A DNA stretch of 39,141 bases. Source: Xanthomonas floridensis (lineage in GTDB: Bacteria > Pseudomonadota > Gammaproteobacteria > Xanthomonadales > Xanthomonadaceae). Shown piece after piece: positions 24,304 through 33,470 of this stretch. Position 1 is the first letter of the stretch. Each line of letters starts with the position of its first letter. Under the pieces are notes generated by a model that saw nothing but the letters and a program-made list of their open reading frames with translations, searched no databases and was not told the origin of the DNA. The stretch covers positions 1 through 39,141 of the forward strand of contig NZ_LXNG01000028.1 in NCBI RefSeq assembly GCF_001642575.1, in the 5' to 3' direction. The position numbers were made by a program, and so were the translations under genes.

Positions 24304-26183
24304 TCCGCCCGCTGCTGTTGCTGCTCGCGCTGCTGTTGATGACTTTCGCGTCGTCGGCGCAGGCGGGGCTGCTGGTGCTCAGCTACCACGATATTCGCGA
24401 CGACGTCGCCGCCAAGGGCGACCCGGATCGCTACGCGGTGTCCACCAGCAACTTCGCTGCGCATCTGGACTGGCTGCGCTCGCATGCGTACCACCCGGTA
24501 AGCGTGCAGCAGGTGCTGGATGCACGCGCCGGCCGGCGCCCCCTGCCCTCGCGTCCGGTGCTGCTCACCTTCGACGATGGCCTGCGCAGCGTCTATACGC
24601 GGGTATTTCCGCTACTGCAGGCCTATGGCTACCCCGCACTGGTTGCGCCGGTGACCAGTTGGGTCGAATTGCCTGCAGGCAGGGTCGTCCCCTATGGCCC
24701 ACGCGATTTCACTCAAGACGATTTCGTCACCTGGGCACAACTGCGCGAGATGCAGGACAGCGGCCTGGTGGAAATCGGCTCGCATAGCGACGACCTGCAC
24801 AAGGGCATTGCCGGCAATCCGTTCGGTAATCAGACCCCTGCTGCGGTCACACGGTTGTGGGATGCGCGCAGCGGCTACGAAGACGAAGCAGACTATCGCC
24901 AGCGCATCGAAACCGATCTGCGGCATAGCCGCGATGCCATCGTGGCGCATCTGGGCAAACCGCCGCGTGCGATGGTATGGCCGTATGCCGCCTACAACCG
25001 CGCCAGCAATGCCATTGCCGCGCAGCTGGGGATGACGCTGAGTTTCGACCTGGAAGGCCGCTCGCACGAAGCCGATATCGGCCAGCAAGGCCGCGACCGC
25101 GTGGATGGGCAATCGTTGGCCAGCCTCGGGCGCCTGCTGTTGTTCAACAACCCAGACGTACGCGACCTGGCCGGCGAACTGCGCCGCGATCTGTCGCGCG
25201 ATGGGTTGCGCGCCATCCAGATCGACCTGGATTACGTCTACGACCCGGACCCGGCACAGTTGGCGCGCAACCTCGACATCCTGGTTCAGCGCGTCAAGGA
25301 CATCGGCCCGAGCCACGTCTTCCTGCAGGCCTTTGCCGACCCGGATGGCGACGGCGCAGCCGATGCGCTGTATTTCCCCAACCGGCATCTGCCGATGCGC
25401 GCGGACCTGTTCGGGCGCGTGGCCTGGCAGCTACGCACCCGCGCCGGTGTGCGTGTGTTCGCCTGGTTGCCAGTGCTCGGCTTCCATCTGCCCGATGCGC
25501 AGCAACAGGCTGCATTGCAGATCCGCGGCAACGATCCCAAGGACGTGCCGCGGCTGGATCCGGGCAATCCGCGCACGCGCGCTCTGGTGGCCGACGTCTA
25601 CGAAGACCTTGCCGCCAATGCCTATTTCGAAGGGCTGCTCTTCCACGACGATGCCTATCTGCGCGATGACGAACTGCCGGACTATGGCAATGGCGATCCC
25701 GCCAAGCGCACCCAGGCGCTGATCGGCTTCACCCAGCAGCTGAAGACCGCCGCCGAACGCTGGCGCCCCAAGCTGGTGACAGTGCGCAACCTGTTCGCGC
25801 AACCGGTGCTGGAGCCGCACAGCGAAGCCTGGTTCGCACAACGGCTGGACGCGTTCACTGCCGCGTACGACTACACCGCGTTGATGGCGATGCCGTACAT
25901 GGAAAAGGCCGACGACCCTCGGCAGTGGTTGAGCCAGTTGGCCAAGCGCGTCGGCGAAAACCCGCATGGCTTCGACAAGACCATCTTTGAACTGCAGACG
26001 GTCGATTGGCGTACCGGCAAGCCCTTGGACGATGGCGTGCTGCTTGCGCACAGCCAGTTGCTGCTGGCCGCAGGTGTGCGCCACCTGGCGTATTACCCGG
26101 ACGATTTCATTGGCGGCCATCCGTCTCTGCCCGAAGCGCGCGAGGCCATCTCGGCCCGCCAATTCCCCTATATCGAGCGATGA
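24300..26183 (+). CDS. pgaB: PgaB/HmsF: PNAG N-deacetylase with C-terminal glycoside hydrolase-like domain
   Basis: The preferred start is GTG 24300. A strong GGGGAGG (24287-24293) sits six bases before it, and GTGA overlaps the pgaA stop. An upstream ATG at 24285 is possible but overlaps the ribosome site. The protein has 627 residues. A signal peptide ends SSAQA-G with no lipobox cysteine, so it is probably soluble or only loosely anchored, unlike the E. coli lipoprotein. The N-terminal polysaccharide deacetylase domain shows SYHD (~28), TFDDG (~90) and SHSDDLH (~160), the Asp and His-x4-His metal ligands. The C-terminal GH153-type domain includes LLFHDDAYLRDDE (~450). It partly removes acetyl groups from, and can cut, poly-beta-1,6-GlcNAc during export. 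Confidence 0.92.
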   Translation: MIRPLLLLLALLLMTFASSAQAGLLVLSYHDIRDDVAAKGDPDRYAVSTSNFAAHLDWLRSHAYHPVSVQQVLDARAGRRPLPSRPVLLTFDDGLRSVYTRVFPLLQAYGYPALVAPVTSWVELPAGRVVPYGPRDFTQDDFVTWAQLREMQDSGLVEIGSHSDDLHKGIAGNPFGNQTPAAVTRLWDARSGYEDEADYRQRIETDLRHSRDAIVAHLGKPPRAMVWPYAAYNRASNAIAAQLGMTLSFDLEGRSHEADIGQQGRDRVDGQSLASLGRLLLFNNPDVRDLAGELRRDLSRDGLRAIQIDLDYVYDPDPAQLARNLDILVQRVKDIGPSHVFLQAFADPDGDGAADALYFPNRHLPMRADLFGRVAWQLRTRAGVRVFAWLPVLGFHLPDAQQQAALQIRGNDPKDVPRLDPGNPRTRALVADVYEDLAANAYFEGLLFHDDAYLRDDELPDYGNGDPAKRTQALIGFTQQLKTAAERWRPKLVTVRNLFAQPVLEPHSEAWFAQRLDAFTAAYDYTALMAMPYMEKADDPRQWLSQLAKRVGENPHGFDKTIFELQTVDWRTGKPLDDGVLLAHSQLLLAAGVRHLAYYPDDFIGGHPSLPEAREAISARQFPYIER

Positions 26184-26186
26184 CCG

Positions 26187-27440
26187 ATGACGACCAGCCT
26201 CTTACTGGCCGCCCTGTTCAATTTTGCGTTTTTCTACCCGATCATCATGGCGTTCTTCTGGATGATCGGCGGCATCTACTACTACCTGCGGCGCGAACGC
26301 GGCACGCCCGGCCCGTCCAAGCCCCCACCGATGGCCAGCGAACCGTTCGTGTCGCTGCTGATGCCCTGCTACAACGAAGCCAAGCACGTCGCCGAAACCA
26401 TTGCGGCGATGAGCGCGCAGAACTATGCGGATTACGAGATCATCGCGATCAACGACGGCAGCACCGACCGCACCGCCGAAATGCTGGACGACCTCACGCA
26501 CCACTACCCGCGCTTGCGCGTGGTGCATTTGGAGCAAAACCACGGCAAAGCCAACGCGCTGCGGGTCGGCACGCTGGCGGCGCGTTCGGATTACCTGGTG
26601 TGCGTGGATGCCGACGCGATTCTCGACCCCAACGCCACCCGCTGGATGGTGGGCCACCTGGTGGCTGGTCCGCGCGTGGGTGGCGTCACCGGTAATCCGC
26701 GCGTGCGCAATCGCACCACCCTGATGGGCCGCATGCAGGTAGGCGAGTTCTCCGCCATCGTCGGCCTGATCAAGCGGGCACAGCGCGTCTACGGCCGCCT
26801 GTTCACGGTGTCTGGTGTGATCTGCGCGTTTCGTCGCTCTGCCCTGCATCACGTTGGATTCTGGTCCGACAGCATGGTCACCGAGGACATCGACATCTCC
26901 TGGCGGCTGCAGCTTGACGGTTGGGATATCCGCTACGAGCCCAATGCCTTGTGCTGGATCCTGATGCCGGAAACCTTTCGCGGCCTGTGGATGCAGCGCC
27001 TGCGCTGGGCGCGTGGCGGCGTGGAGGTATTGCTGAGCCATGGACGGCGCGCACTCGGCTGGCGTAGCCGGCGCATGTGGGGCGTGTTGCTGGAATACGC
27101 ACTGAGCCTGATCTGGGCCTACGTGATGCTCTTCATCATCGTGCTGTGGGCGCTTGGCAAGTTCATCGCGATGCCGCCCGCGTTGTATGTCGACACCATC
27201 CTGCCGCGTTGGCATGGACTGGTACTGGCGGTGGTCTGCCTGCTGCAGTTCGGCACCAGCCTGCTGATCGAGCGACGCTACGAAAAAGGCCTGGCACGCC
27301 AGTTCTTCTGGGTGATCTGGTATCCCGCTGCCTTCTGGATGATCGGCATGTTCACCGCCGTCATCGCCTTCCCTCGCGCGCTCATCGCCCGTCGCAACAC
27401 GCGCGCCCGCTGGAAAAGTCCCGACCGAGGAATCCAATGA
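26187..27440 (+). CDS. pgaC: PgaC/HmsR: PNAG synthase, family 2 glycosyltransferase
   Basis: The 417-residue inner-membrane protein starts three bases after pgaB. An N-terminal hydrophobic segment pair (LLLAALFNFAFFYPIIMAFFWMIGG) precedes a cytoplasmic GT-2 domain. Catalytic motifs are all present: NDGSTD (~90), the DxD-type VDADA (~141), TED (~231) and QRLRW (~270). At least three membrane helices follow. It polymerises UDP-GlcNAc into poly-beta-1,6-GlcNAc and needs PgaD. In E. coli the PgaC-PgaD complex is activated by c-di-GMP. The gene ends in an ATGA overlap with pgaD, so the synthase subunits are translationally coupled. Confidence 0.95.
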   Translation: MTTSLLLAALFNFAFFYPIIMAFFWMIGGIYYYLRRERGTPGPSKPPPMASEPFVSLLMPCYNEAKHVAETIAAMSAQNYADYEIIAINDGSTDRTAEMLDDLTHHYPRLRVVHLEQNHGKANALRVGTLAARSDYLVCVDADAILDPNATRWMVGHLVAGPRVGGVTGNPRVRNRTTLMGRMQVGEFSAIVGLIKRAQRVYGRLFTVSGVICAFRRSALHHVGFWSDSMVTEDIDISWRLQLDGWDIRYEPNALCWILMPETFRGLWMQRLRWARGGVEVLLSHGRRALGWRSRRMWGVLLEYALSLIWAYVMLFIIVLWALGKFIAMPPALYVDTILPRWHGLVLAVVCLLQFGTSLLIERRYEKGLARQFFWVIWYPAAFWMIGMFTAVIAFPRALIARRNTRARWKSPDRGIQ

Positions 27441-27883
27441 CACCGCCCATCATCAACCTGCCGCAACGCCTCGGCCGCTCGCGCCGCCTCGCCTACGGCG
27501 CCGCCACCGCCGGCGCCTGGATGGTCTATTTCTATCTCTGGGCACCACTGGCCACGCTGATCGCCTGGTTCTTCGGCCTGCGCAGCGCGTACACCGAGCT
27601 CTACCTGAAACACAACGCCATCGACCCGTTCGCCCTCGGCGCACTGCCGGTGATCGCCCTGATGGCGGCCATCACCACCGTCGGCTGGGCCGAATACAAC
27701 CGCCTGCGCTTCGCCAATGCCGACAAGCGCAAGCGCCCGCGCACCGTACCCGAACCCGAAGTCGACCAACGCCTGGGCGCCACCGAACAACTCGGCCCCC
27801 TGCTTCGCCACAGCCGCATTTCGACAGTGTCGATGGACAAGTTCGCACGGCCAGTGGGGGTGCGGGTGGTACGGCACCGGTGA
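27437..27883 (+). CDS. pgaD: PgaD/HmsS: PNAG synthase auxiliary membrane subunit
   Basis: The 148-residue protein has an ATG at 27437 that overlaps the pgaC stop by four bases. Two transmembrane helices are visible (around AYGAATAGAWMVYFYLWAPL and DPFALGALPVIALMAAITTV), followed by WAEYNRLRF and a basic, probably cytoplasmic C-terminal tail. Sequence conservation in this family is low, but size, the two-helix layout, the WxEYNRxRF segment and the operon position make the assignment firm. In E. coli PgaD and PgaC together form the c-di-GMP-binding synthase. It is the last gene of the operon. Confidence 0.88.
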   Translation: MTPPIINLPQRLGRSRRLAYGAATAGAWMVYFYLWAPLATLIAWFFGLRSAYTELYLKHNAIDPFALGALPVIALMAAITTVGWAEYNRLRFANADKRKRPRTVPEPEVDQRLGATEQLGPLLRHSRISTVSMDKFARPVGVRVVRHR

Positions 27884-28161
27884 CACGAGGGAACTGCGGG
27901 AGTCGATTTCCCGGCAGAAGCGGACGGCTTTTGCGAAAGCCACCTCGGAGCTCGGGCTGTTTGCATGGGTCATCGACCCCCGACGGCAACAAGGCAGAGT
28001 TGTGGCAGGCGACGTGAGACCCATCCAATGACCTGGGAAAGGATGCGCACACCTCTGCGGACACAGTGCCCCCAGTGCCCTGGCCTTCCTCACTACGGGA
28101 GCGAGCCGGCTCACACCGCCCAGCTGGCTTATGCAGACATCGGGAACAGAAACTCTCGGTC

Positions 28162-28238
28162 TGGTGACCCCGGCCCGATTCGAACGGGCGACCTTCCCCT
28201 TAGGAGGGGGACGCTCTATCCAGCTGAGCTACGGGGCC
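28162..28238 (-). tRNA. tRNA-Arg (anticodon CCT)
   Basis: On the minus strand a full cloverleaf is visible. The acceptor stem GGCCCCG/CGGGGTC contains one G-U pair. The D arm is TAGCTCAGCTGGATAGAGC. The anticodon stem TCCCC/GGGGA encloses the loop CTCCTAA (anticodon CCT), and the T arm is CGCCCGTTCGAATCGGGC-like with TTCGAAT. Discriminator A is followed by an encoded CCA (28162-28164). It reads the rare arginine codon AGG. A plausible promoter lies just upstream on the minus strand: TTGGCA (28270-28275), 16 bp, GACAAT (28248-28253). Confidence 0.96.
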
Positions 28239-28371
28239 AAGGGCGGCATTGTCGCATGTTCAGCCAGCTTGCCAAGCCGGCCGGGGGTGGGTGGAGCCTG
28301 CTAAAATCGGCGGCTACCCGTGTCGCGGGGCCCCTGGCCGCCGCGCGACCGTCCCGACCTTTGGAGATCCC

Positions 28372-29904
28372 ATGTCCGCTGACCTGCTCAAGGCGCTCGA
28401 CCTCGCCGCGTCCAATTCCGGTACCTATCTCGGCGAGGCGACCTGGTCGCAAGCCACCGGCGCCGGGGTGCTGCAGCCGCTCAATCCGACCACCAACGCG
28501 GTGATCGCCGAGGTGCAGGCGACCACGCCGGAAGACTACGAGCTGATCGTCCAGCGTGCGCAGGCGGCCTTCAAGGTATGGCGGACCACGCCGGCGCCGC
28601 GTCGTGGCGAAGCCGTTCGTCTGTGTGGCGAAGCGCTGCGCAAGCACAAGGATGCGCTCGGTTCGCTGGTGGCCCTGGAAATGGGCAAGAGCAAGCCCGA
28701 GGGCGACGGCGAAGTGCAGGAGATGATCGACATCGCCGACTTTGCCGTGGGCCAGAGCCGCATGCTCTATGGCTACACCATGCATTCGGAGCGCCCTGGC
28801 CATCGCATGTACGAGCAGTACCAGCCGCTGGGGCTGGTGGGCATCATCAGCGCGTTCAACTTCCCGGTGGCGGTGTGGGCGTGGAATGCGTTTTTGGCGG
28901 CGATTTGCGGCGATATCTGCATCTGGAAGCCGTCCAACAAGACCCCGCTGACCGCGATCGCCACGATGAAGATCTGCAATGCGGCATTGAAAGACGCCGG
29001 TTTCCCGGACATCTTCTTCCTGATCAACGATGCCGGCACTTCGCTGTCGGAAAAGCTGGTCGAAGACACCCGCATCCCGCTGATCAGCTTCACCGGTTCC
29101 ACCCAGATCGGGCGCGTGGTCGCTGAAAAGGTCGCCCACCGCCTGGGCCGCTGCCTGCTGGAGTTGGGTGGCAATAACGCCATCATCCTGGACGAAACCG
29201 CCGACCTGAAGCTGGCGATTCCCGGCATCGTGTTCGGTGCGGTCGGCACCGCCGGCCAGCGCTGCACCACCACGCGCCGGCTGATCGTGCACGACTCCAT
29301 CTACGACAACGTGCTGGCCACGCTGGTCAAGGCGTACAAGCAGCTCGACAGCAAAATCGGCGACCCCACCGACCCGGCAAACCTGATGGGCCCGCTCAAC
29401 AGCCAGGGCGCGGTGGAACAGTTTCTGGCCTCGATCGCCAAGGCCAGGGCCGCTGGCGGCACGGTGGAAGTGGGCGGTACGGCGATCGATCGCCCTGGCA
29501 ACTTCGTGCTGCCGGCGATCGTCACCGGGCTGCAGAACAGCGACGCGGTGGTGCAGCACGAAACCTTCGCGCCGATCCTGTACGTGATGAAGTACAGCAC
29601 ACTCGATGAGGCGATCGATCTGCAGAACGGCGTGCCGCAGGGGCTGTCGTCGTCGATCTTCACCCAGAACCTCAAAGCGGCCGAGAAGTTCCTGTCCGCT
29701 GCGGGCAGCGACTGCGGCATCGCCAACGTCAACATCGGCACCTCGGGTGCGGAGATCGGCGGCGCGTTCGGTGGCGAGAAGGAAACCGGCGGCGGTCGCG
29801 AATCCGGCTCGGATGCATGGAAGGTCTACATGCGCCGCCAGACCAACACCATCAACTACTCCGATTCGTTGCCGCTGGCCCAGGGCATCAAGTTCGATCT
29901 GTGA
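28372..29904 (+). CDS. ALDH7-family aldehyde dehydrogenase (aminoadipate-semialdehyde / piperideine-6-carboxylate type)
   Basis: The 510-residue protein starts at ATG 28372, six bases after GGAG. It is an NAD(P)-dependent aldehyde dehydrogenase. The catalytic glutamate is in LELGGNNA (~264) and the nucleophilic cysteine in [12 protein letters not shown] (~297). The [15 protein letters not shown] segment and the C-terminal [19 protein letters not shown] are characteristic of the ALDH7 (antiquitin) group, which oxidises alpha-aminoadipate semialdehyde in lysine breakdown. That substrate is inferred from family resemblance. It appears to be transcribed alone: the tRNA gene before it points the other way, and ~400 bp without genes follow. 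Confidence 0.88.
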   Translation: MSADLLKALDLAASNSGTYLGEATWSQATGAGVLQPLNPTTNAVIAEVQATTPEDYELIVQRAQAAFKVWRTTPAPRRGEAVRLCGEALRKHKDALGSLVALEMGKSKPEGDGEVQEMIDIADFAVGQSRMLYGYTMHSERPGHRMYEQYQPLGLVGIISAFNFPVAVWAWNAFLAAICGDICIWKPSNKTPLTAIATMKICNAALKDAGFPDIFFLINDAGTSLSEKLVEDTRIPLISFTGSTQIGRVVAEKVAHRLGRCLLELGGNNAIILDETADLKLAIPGIVFGAVGTAGQRCTTTRRLIVHDSIYDNVLATLVKAYKQLDSKIGDPTDPANLMGPLNSQGAVEQFLASIAKARAAGGTVEVGGTAIDRPGNFVLPAIVTGLQNSDAVVQHETFAPILYVMKYSTLDEAIDLQNGVPQGLSSSIFTQNLKAAEKFLSAAGSDCGIANVNIGTSGAEIGGAFGGEKETGGGRESGSDAWKVYMRRQTNTINYSDSLPLAQGIKFDL

Positions 29905-29915
29905 TGTAGGGACTG

Positions 29916-29939
29916 CGCGCCGGACACTGCCCCGGCGCG
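29916..29939 (+). terminator. GC-rich hairpin after the aldehyde dehydrogenase gene
   Basis: CGCGCCGG (29916-29923) and CCGGCGCG (29932-29939) form a perfect 8-bp stem with an 8-base loop, 11 bases after the stop codon. No U-tract follows, so it may be only a 3'-end stabiliser or an imperfect terminator. Confidence 0.35.
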
Positions 29940-29987
29940 TGGGCTTGCCTGCAGCGCGCGCGCAGCACGCCTTGCTGCCTCGCGCTG

Positions 29988-30043
29988 CCGGGATGCGGGG
30001 ATGCGGGGATGCCGGGATGCCGGGATGCCGGGATGCCGGGATG
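29988..30043. repeat. Octanucleotide tandem repeat, 7 copies
   Basis: Seven consecutive 8-bp units: one CCGGGATG, two CGGGGATG, then four CCGGGATG. A diverged unit (CTGGAGCA) follows. The array is intergenic and likely to vary in copy number between strains by slippage. Confidence 0.9.
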
Positions 30044-30305
30044 CTGGAGCACCAGGCCATCGTGCTGATGCCAGGGCGGGCCGTCGAAACAGGCCGCGGC
30101 AACCTGTCACCACCCCTGCCCGACCATGCTCCAGGCCATGAACCACGCGCTCGCACAGCGCCGCCGTCGCTCCCCACTGCCCTCCCAACCGCTTGAATCC
30201 GGCCATCGGCCACGGTTCGCCTCAACCGGCACGCCTTTTGGCCGGCCGCTCTGGGATAATCGGGCGACGCCAGCCGCCGGCTGCGGGCCCTTCAAGGAGT
30301 TCATG

Positions 30306-30590
30306 ATGAACGTTGTCGTTCGACAGACCAGCGCCATGGCCATCGTCAGCCTGGTGGCCGGCATTCTCGGCTGGACGTTGATTCCCTTCCTCGGCAGCAT
30401 CTGCGCCATCATCACCGGCCATCTGGCGCGGGCGGAAATCCGCCGTAATCCGCAGGGCCTGGACGGCGACGGGCTGGCGATCGGCGGGCTGATCCTGGGC
30501 TGGCTGGCGTTAGCGCTGTGGGTGCTGGGCGTTGCGGTTTTTATTCTTTTCTTTGGCGGCATGGCGTGGCTGGCGGCCGCCAACAGTTGA
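30306..30590 (+). CDS. DUF4190-like small membrane protein
   Basis: The protein has 94 residues. ATG 30306 lies six bases after AAGGAG (30294-30299); the ATG at 30303 is only three bases away and is less likely. Two hydrophobic helices are present: MAIVSLVAGILGWTLIPFLG followed by SICAIITGHLARAEIRRNP, then GLAIGGLILGWLALALWVLG. The pattern of a short helical hairpin, the GHxARxEIRR motif between the helices and a GxAIGGLILG glycine-rich second helix fits DUF4190. The function is unknown. It begins a tight gene run, with the methyltransferase starting two bases after its stop. Confidence 0.8.
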   Translation: MNVVVRQTSAMAIVSLVAGILGWTLIPFLGSICAIITGHLARAEIRRNPQGLDGDGLAIGGLILGWLALALWVLGVAVFILFFGGMAWLAAANS

Positions 30591-30592
30591 GC

Positions 30593-31360
30593 ATGGCCGC
30601 GCCCTCCTCGGCACAGCGCTTCAATGACCGGGTAGCGGCGTATGTGCGCTACCGGCCGGGTTACCCGCCGCAGCTGCTGCGCTGGCTGCACGACGAGCTG
30701 GGCGTCACTCCCGCCACGCCGGTGGCCGATATCGGTGCCGGCACCGGCATCTCCAGCCGCCTGTTCCTGGAGGCCGGCTACTCGGTCACCGCAGTGGAAC
30801 CGAACCCGGCCATGCGCGCCGCCGCGCAACAATGGCTGGCCGAATTCGGCAGCTTCCAGGCCATCGACGGCACCGCCGAGGCCACCGGGCTGGCCGATAC
30901 CAGCGTTGGCCTGGTATCGGCAGCGCAGGCCTTCCACTGGTTCGACACCCAGGCCGTACGCCGCGAGTGGGCACGTATCCTGCAGCCCGGCGGCCTGGCG
31001 GTGGTGTACTGGAACTCGCGCGAACTGGACTCCACCGCGTTCCTGCGCGGCTACGAACAGCTGCTGCTGGACTACGGCACCGACTATTCGGCGGTGGCAG
31101 AACGCTACCAGGACGATGCGACCATGCAGGCCTGGTTCGGCGATGGATTCCGGGCGATGGCACGCTTTCCCAATGTACAGCGGCTGGATTTCGACGCCTT
31201 GCGTGGCCGCCTGCTGTCCTCGTCGTATGCGCCGCTGGCGCACGATGTACGGCACGCGCCGATGCTGGCCGCGCTGCGCGCCCTGTTCGACGCGTACGCG
31301 CACGACGGGGTGATCGACTTTCATTACCAGACCCGCATTTTCGCCGGGAGTTTGAACTGA
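30593..31360 (+). CDS. Class I SAM-dependent methyltransferase
   Basis: The 255-residue protein starts at ATG 30593, two bases after the preceding stop. The Rossmann-type SAM-binding motif I is [19 protein letters not shown] (~45-63). Next come the acidic ribose-binding end of strand 2 (VEPN) and the post-motif AQAFHWFD, typical of the Methyltransf_11/25 group of small-molecule methyltransferases. The N-terminus ([19 protein letters not shown]) matches the common 'FDAVAEAYDRARPGYP' start of this group. The substrate cannot be told from sequence. It is probably cytoplasmic and co-transcribed with pyrD, which starts five bases after its stop. Confidence 0.85.
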   Translation: MAAPSSAQRFNDRVAAYVRYRPGYPPQLLRWLHDELGVTPATPVADIGAGTGISSRLFLEAGYSVTAVEPNPAMRAAAQQWLAEFGSFQAIDGTAEATGLADTSVGLVSAAQAFHWFDTQAVRREWARILQPGGLAVVYWNSRELDSTAFLRGYEQLLLDYGTDYSAVAERYQDDATMQAWFGDGFRAMARFPNVQRLDFDALRGRLLSSSYAPLAHDVRHAPMLAALRALFDAYAHDGVIDFHYQTRIFAGSLN

Positions 31361-31365
31361 CCCGC

Positions 31366-32421
31366 ATGTATTCGCTTGCCCGCCCCTTGCTGTTTTTCCT
31401 CGATGCCGAACGCGCCCATGCGCTGGCCTTGCGCTCCATTGATACCGCCTACCGCACCGGCACCATGGCGCTGCTGGCCAAGCGCCCGGTGCCACTGCCG
31501 ACGCCCGCGTTCGGGCTGATGTTCCCCAATCCGGTCGGGCTTGGCGCCGGGCTGGACAAGAATGGCGAACATATCGACGCGCTGATGGCGCTGGGGTTCG
31601 GCTTCGTCGAGATCGGCACGGTGACGCCGCGTGCGCAGGAGGGCAACCCCAAGCCGCGCATGTTCCGGCTGCCCGAGTACCAGGCGGTGATCAACCGCAT
31701 GGGCTTCAACAACCTGGGCGTGGATGCGCTGGTGGCCAATGTGCAGCGCGCGCGCCGCCGCGGCGGCCTGCTCGGCATCAACATCGGCAAGAACAAGGAC
31801 ACCCCCAACGAAGAGGCCACCAGCGATTACCGCTACTGCATGGAGCGGGTGTACCCGCTGGCCGACTACATCACCGTCAACATTTCCTCGCCCAATACCG
31901 CCGGCCTGCGCGAACTGCAGGAAGAACAGGCGCTGCGCCGCCTGATCGCAGACCTGCGCGAAACCCAGGAAGCCCTGGGCGCGCAGCACGGCAAACGCGT
32001 GCCGATGCTGGTGAAGGTAGCGCCGGATCTCAACGACCGCGACATCGATGCGGCCGCGCGCGTGCTGGCCGACCTGGCGGTGGATGGCGTGATCGCCACC
32101 AATACCACGGTCACGCGCACCTTGATCGCCAATCATCCGTTGGCCGCGGAAGCCGGCGGCCTGTCGGGCGCGCCGTTGCTGGGGCAATCCACTCTGGTGC
32201 TGCGCCGCCTGCGCGCACGCCTGCCCGAATCGATTCCGTTGATCGGCGTGGGCGGCATCACCTCCGGCGCTGATGCAGTAGCCAAGATGGCCGCGGGCGC
32301 GAGCCTGGTGCAGTGCTATAGCGGGCTGGTGTATCGCGGGCCGCCACTGATCGGCGAATGCGTCGATGCCATCCGCCGCCGCCGCGAGGCGCCCAGCGGC
32401 GGCGCGGTGTCGCCGTTATGA
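31366..32421 (+). CDS. pyrD: Dihydroorotate dehydrogenase (quinone), class 2
   Basis: The 351-residue FMN enzyme of pyrimidine synthesis oxidises dihydroorotate to orotate and passes electrons to membrane quinone. The N-terminal amphipathic helical extension ([22 protein letters not shown]) marks the membrane-associated class 2 type. Seen are the FMN/substrate motif [18 protein letters not shown], and [11 protein letters not shown] (~171-181) with the catalytic serine base of class 2 enzymes. ATNTTVTR and the phosphate-binding [10 protein letters not shown] follow. The length is standard. Its stop overlaps the murB ATG (ATGA). Confidence 0.97.
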   Translation: MYSLARPLLFFLDAERAHALALRSIDTAYRTGTMALLAKRPVPLPTPAFGLMFPNPVGLGAGLDKNGEHIDALMALGFGFVEIGTVTPRAQEGNPKPRMFRLPEYQAVINRMGFNNLGVDALVANVQRARRRGGLLGINIGKNKDTPNEEATSDYRYCMERVYPLADYITVNISSPNTAGLRELQEEQALRRLIADLRETQEALGAQHGKRVPMLVKVAPDLNDRDIDAAARVLADLAVDGVIATNTTVTRTLIANHPLAAEAGGLSGAPLLGQSTLVLRRLRARLPESIPLIGVGGITSGADAVAKMAAGASLVQCYSGLVYRGPPLIGECVDAIRRRREAPSGGAVSPL

Positions 32422-33470
32422 GCGCTGCCGTGCAACCGGGCTGGCGCCTGAGTGAACACGCGTCGCTGCATGCGTTGAACACGTTCCATGTGCAGGCCAC
32501 GGCGCGCTGGCTGTTGCATATCCACACACCCGAGGCCATGCCACAGGCGTTGTCAGCGGCGCAGATCGCGGGCGAACCGCTGCTGGTGCTGGGCAGCGGC
32601 AGCAACGTCTTGCTGGCCGGCGACCCGCCGGGCTGCGTGCTGTGTTTCGAAAACCGCGATATCGCCATCATTGCGCACCATGCCGACCATGCCATCGTGC
32701 GTGCCGGCGCTGGCGTGAACTGGCATGCGCTGGTGCTGTATTCGCTGCAGCAGGGTCTGTCTGGCCTGGAGAACCTGGCGCTGATACCCGGCACGGTGGG
32801 TGCCAGCCCGATCCAGAACATCGGCGCGTACGGCGCGCAGGTGGGCGACTTCATCCACGCGGTGGAGGCCTTCGACCGGCAGGGCCAGCAGTTCGTGCGG
32901 CTGGGTGCGGACGACTGCGCGTTCGGTTACCGCGACAGCGTGTTCAAGCAGCAGCCCGAGCGCTACCTGATCGTGGCGGTGGAGTTCAACCTGCCGCTGT
33001 TGCACGAACTGCGGCTGGACTATGCCGGCATCCGCGAGGAGCTGGCCCGCATGGGAGCCGAGCTGGCCGGTGCAGCGGATGTGGCGCAGGCGGTGATCAA
33101 TATCCGCCGGCGCAAGCTGCCGGACCCGGACGTGCTGGGCAATGCCGGCAGTTTCTTCAAGAACCCGCTGCTGCCAAGCGAGCAGATCGCGGCCTTGCAG
33201 GCCACCTTTGCCGACATGCCGGTCTACCCCGGCGAACACGCCGGCCAGGGCAAGTTGTCGGCAGCGTGGTTGATCGAGCAATGCGGCTGGAAGGGCCGGC
33301 GCGAAGGCGATGCCGGCGTGTCGCCGGATCATGCGCTGGTCCTGGTCAACTACGGCAGCGCCAGCGGCGCGCAGTTGCTCGACGTCGCACGGCGTATCGC
33401 CGAATCGGTGCGCGAGCGCTATTCGGTGATCCTGGAACCGGAGCCGCGCATCATCGGAGCGCATTGGTGA
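32418..33470 (+). CDS. murB: UDP-N-acetylenolpyruvoylglucosamine reductase
   Basis: The 350-residue FAD enzyme of peptidoglycan synthesis reduces UDP-GlcNAc-enolpyruvate to UDP-MurNAc. The N-terminal start [10 protein letters not shown] and [14 protein letters not shown] belong to the FAD-binding domain, with [17 protein letters not shown]. Catalytic residues of the E. coli-like type I enzyme are in place: the arginine in FGYRDSVFK (~170), the serine in [11 protein letters not shown] (~244) and the glutamate in EPEPRIIG (~342). Its ATG overlaps the pyrD stop, and its own stop overlaps the GTG of the next gene. Confidence 0.97.
   Translation: MSAAVQPGWRLSEHASLHALNTFHVQATARWLLHIHTPEAMPQALSAAQIAGEPLLVLGSGSNVLLAGDPPGCVLCFENRDIAIIAHHADHAIVRAGAGVNWHALVLYSLQQGLSGLENLALIPGTVGASPIQNIGAYGAQVGDFIHAVEAFDRQGQQFVRLGADDCAFGYRDSVFKQQPERYLIVAVEFNLPLLHELRLDYAGIREELARMGAELAGAADVAQAVINIRRRKLPDPDVLGNAGSFFKNPLLPSEQIAALQATFADMPVYPGEHAGQGKLSAAWLIEQCGWKGRREGDAGVSPDHALVLVNYGSASGAQLLDVARRIAESVRERYSVILEPEPRIIGAHW

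Larger units (their letters stand above)
29905..30302. other. Gene-free spacer with hairpin and tandem repeat
   Basis: These ~400 bp between the aldehyde dehydrogenase and the DUF4190-like gene hold the hairpin at 29916-29939 and the octamer array at 29988-30043. GATAAT (30255-30260) could be a -10 element for the downstream five-gene run, though no good -35 is spaced to it. Open frames here are antisense or frame-shifted artefacts of GC-rich DNA. Confidence 0.5.

Noticed and set aside
27884..28161. Possible integration site or island scar beside the tRNA-Arg gene
   Set aside because: No integrase, no partial copy of the tRNA 3' end and no composition shift were seen in this spacer.
29988..30043. 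CRISPR-like array
   Set aside because: Units are 8 bp and directly adjacent with no spacers, so it is a simple tandem repeat.
28216..30225. Minus-strand frame of 669 codons opposite the aldehyde dehydrogenase
   Set aside because: It spans the tRNA gene edge, the intergenic repeat and the reverse of a well-supported enzyme gene, and its His/Arg-rich translation is typical of shadow frames.
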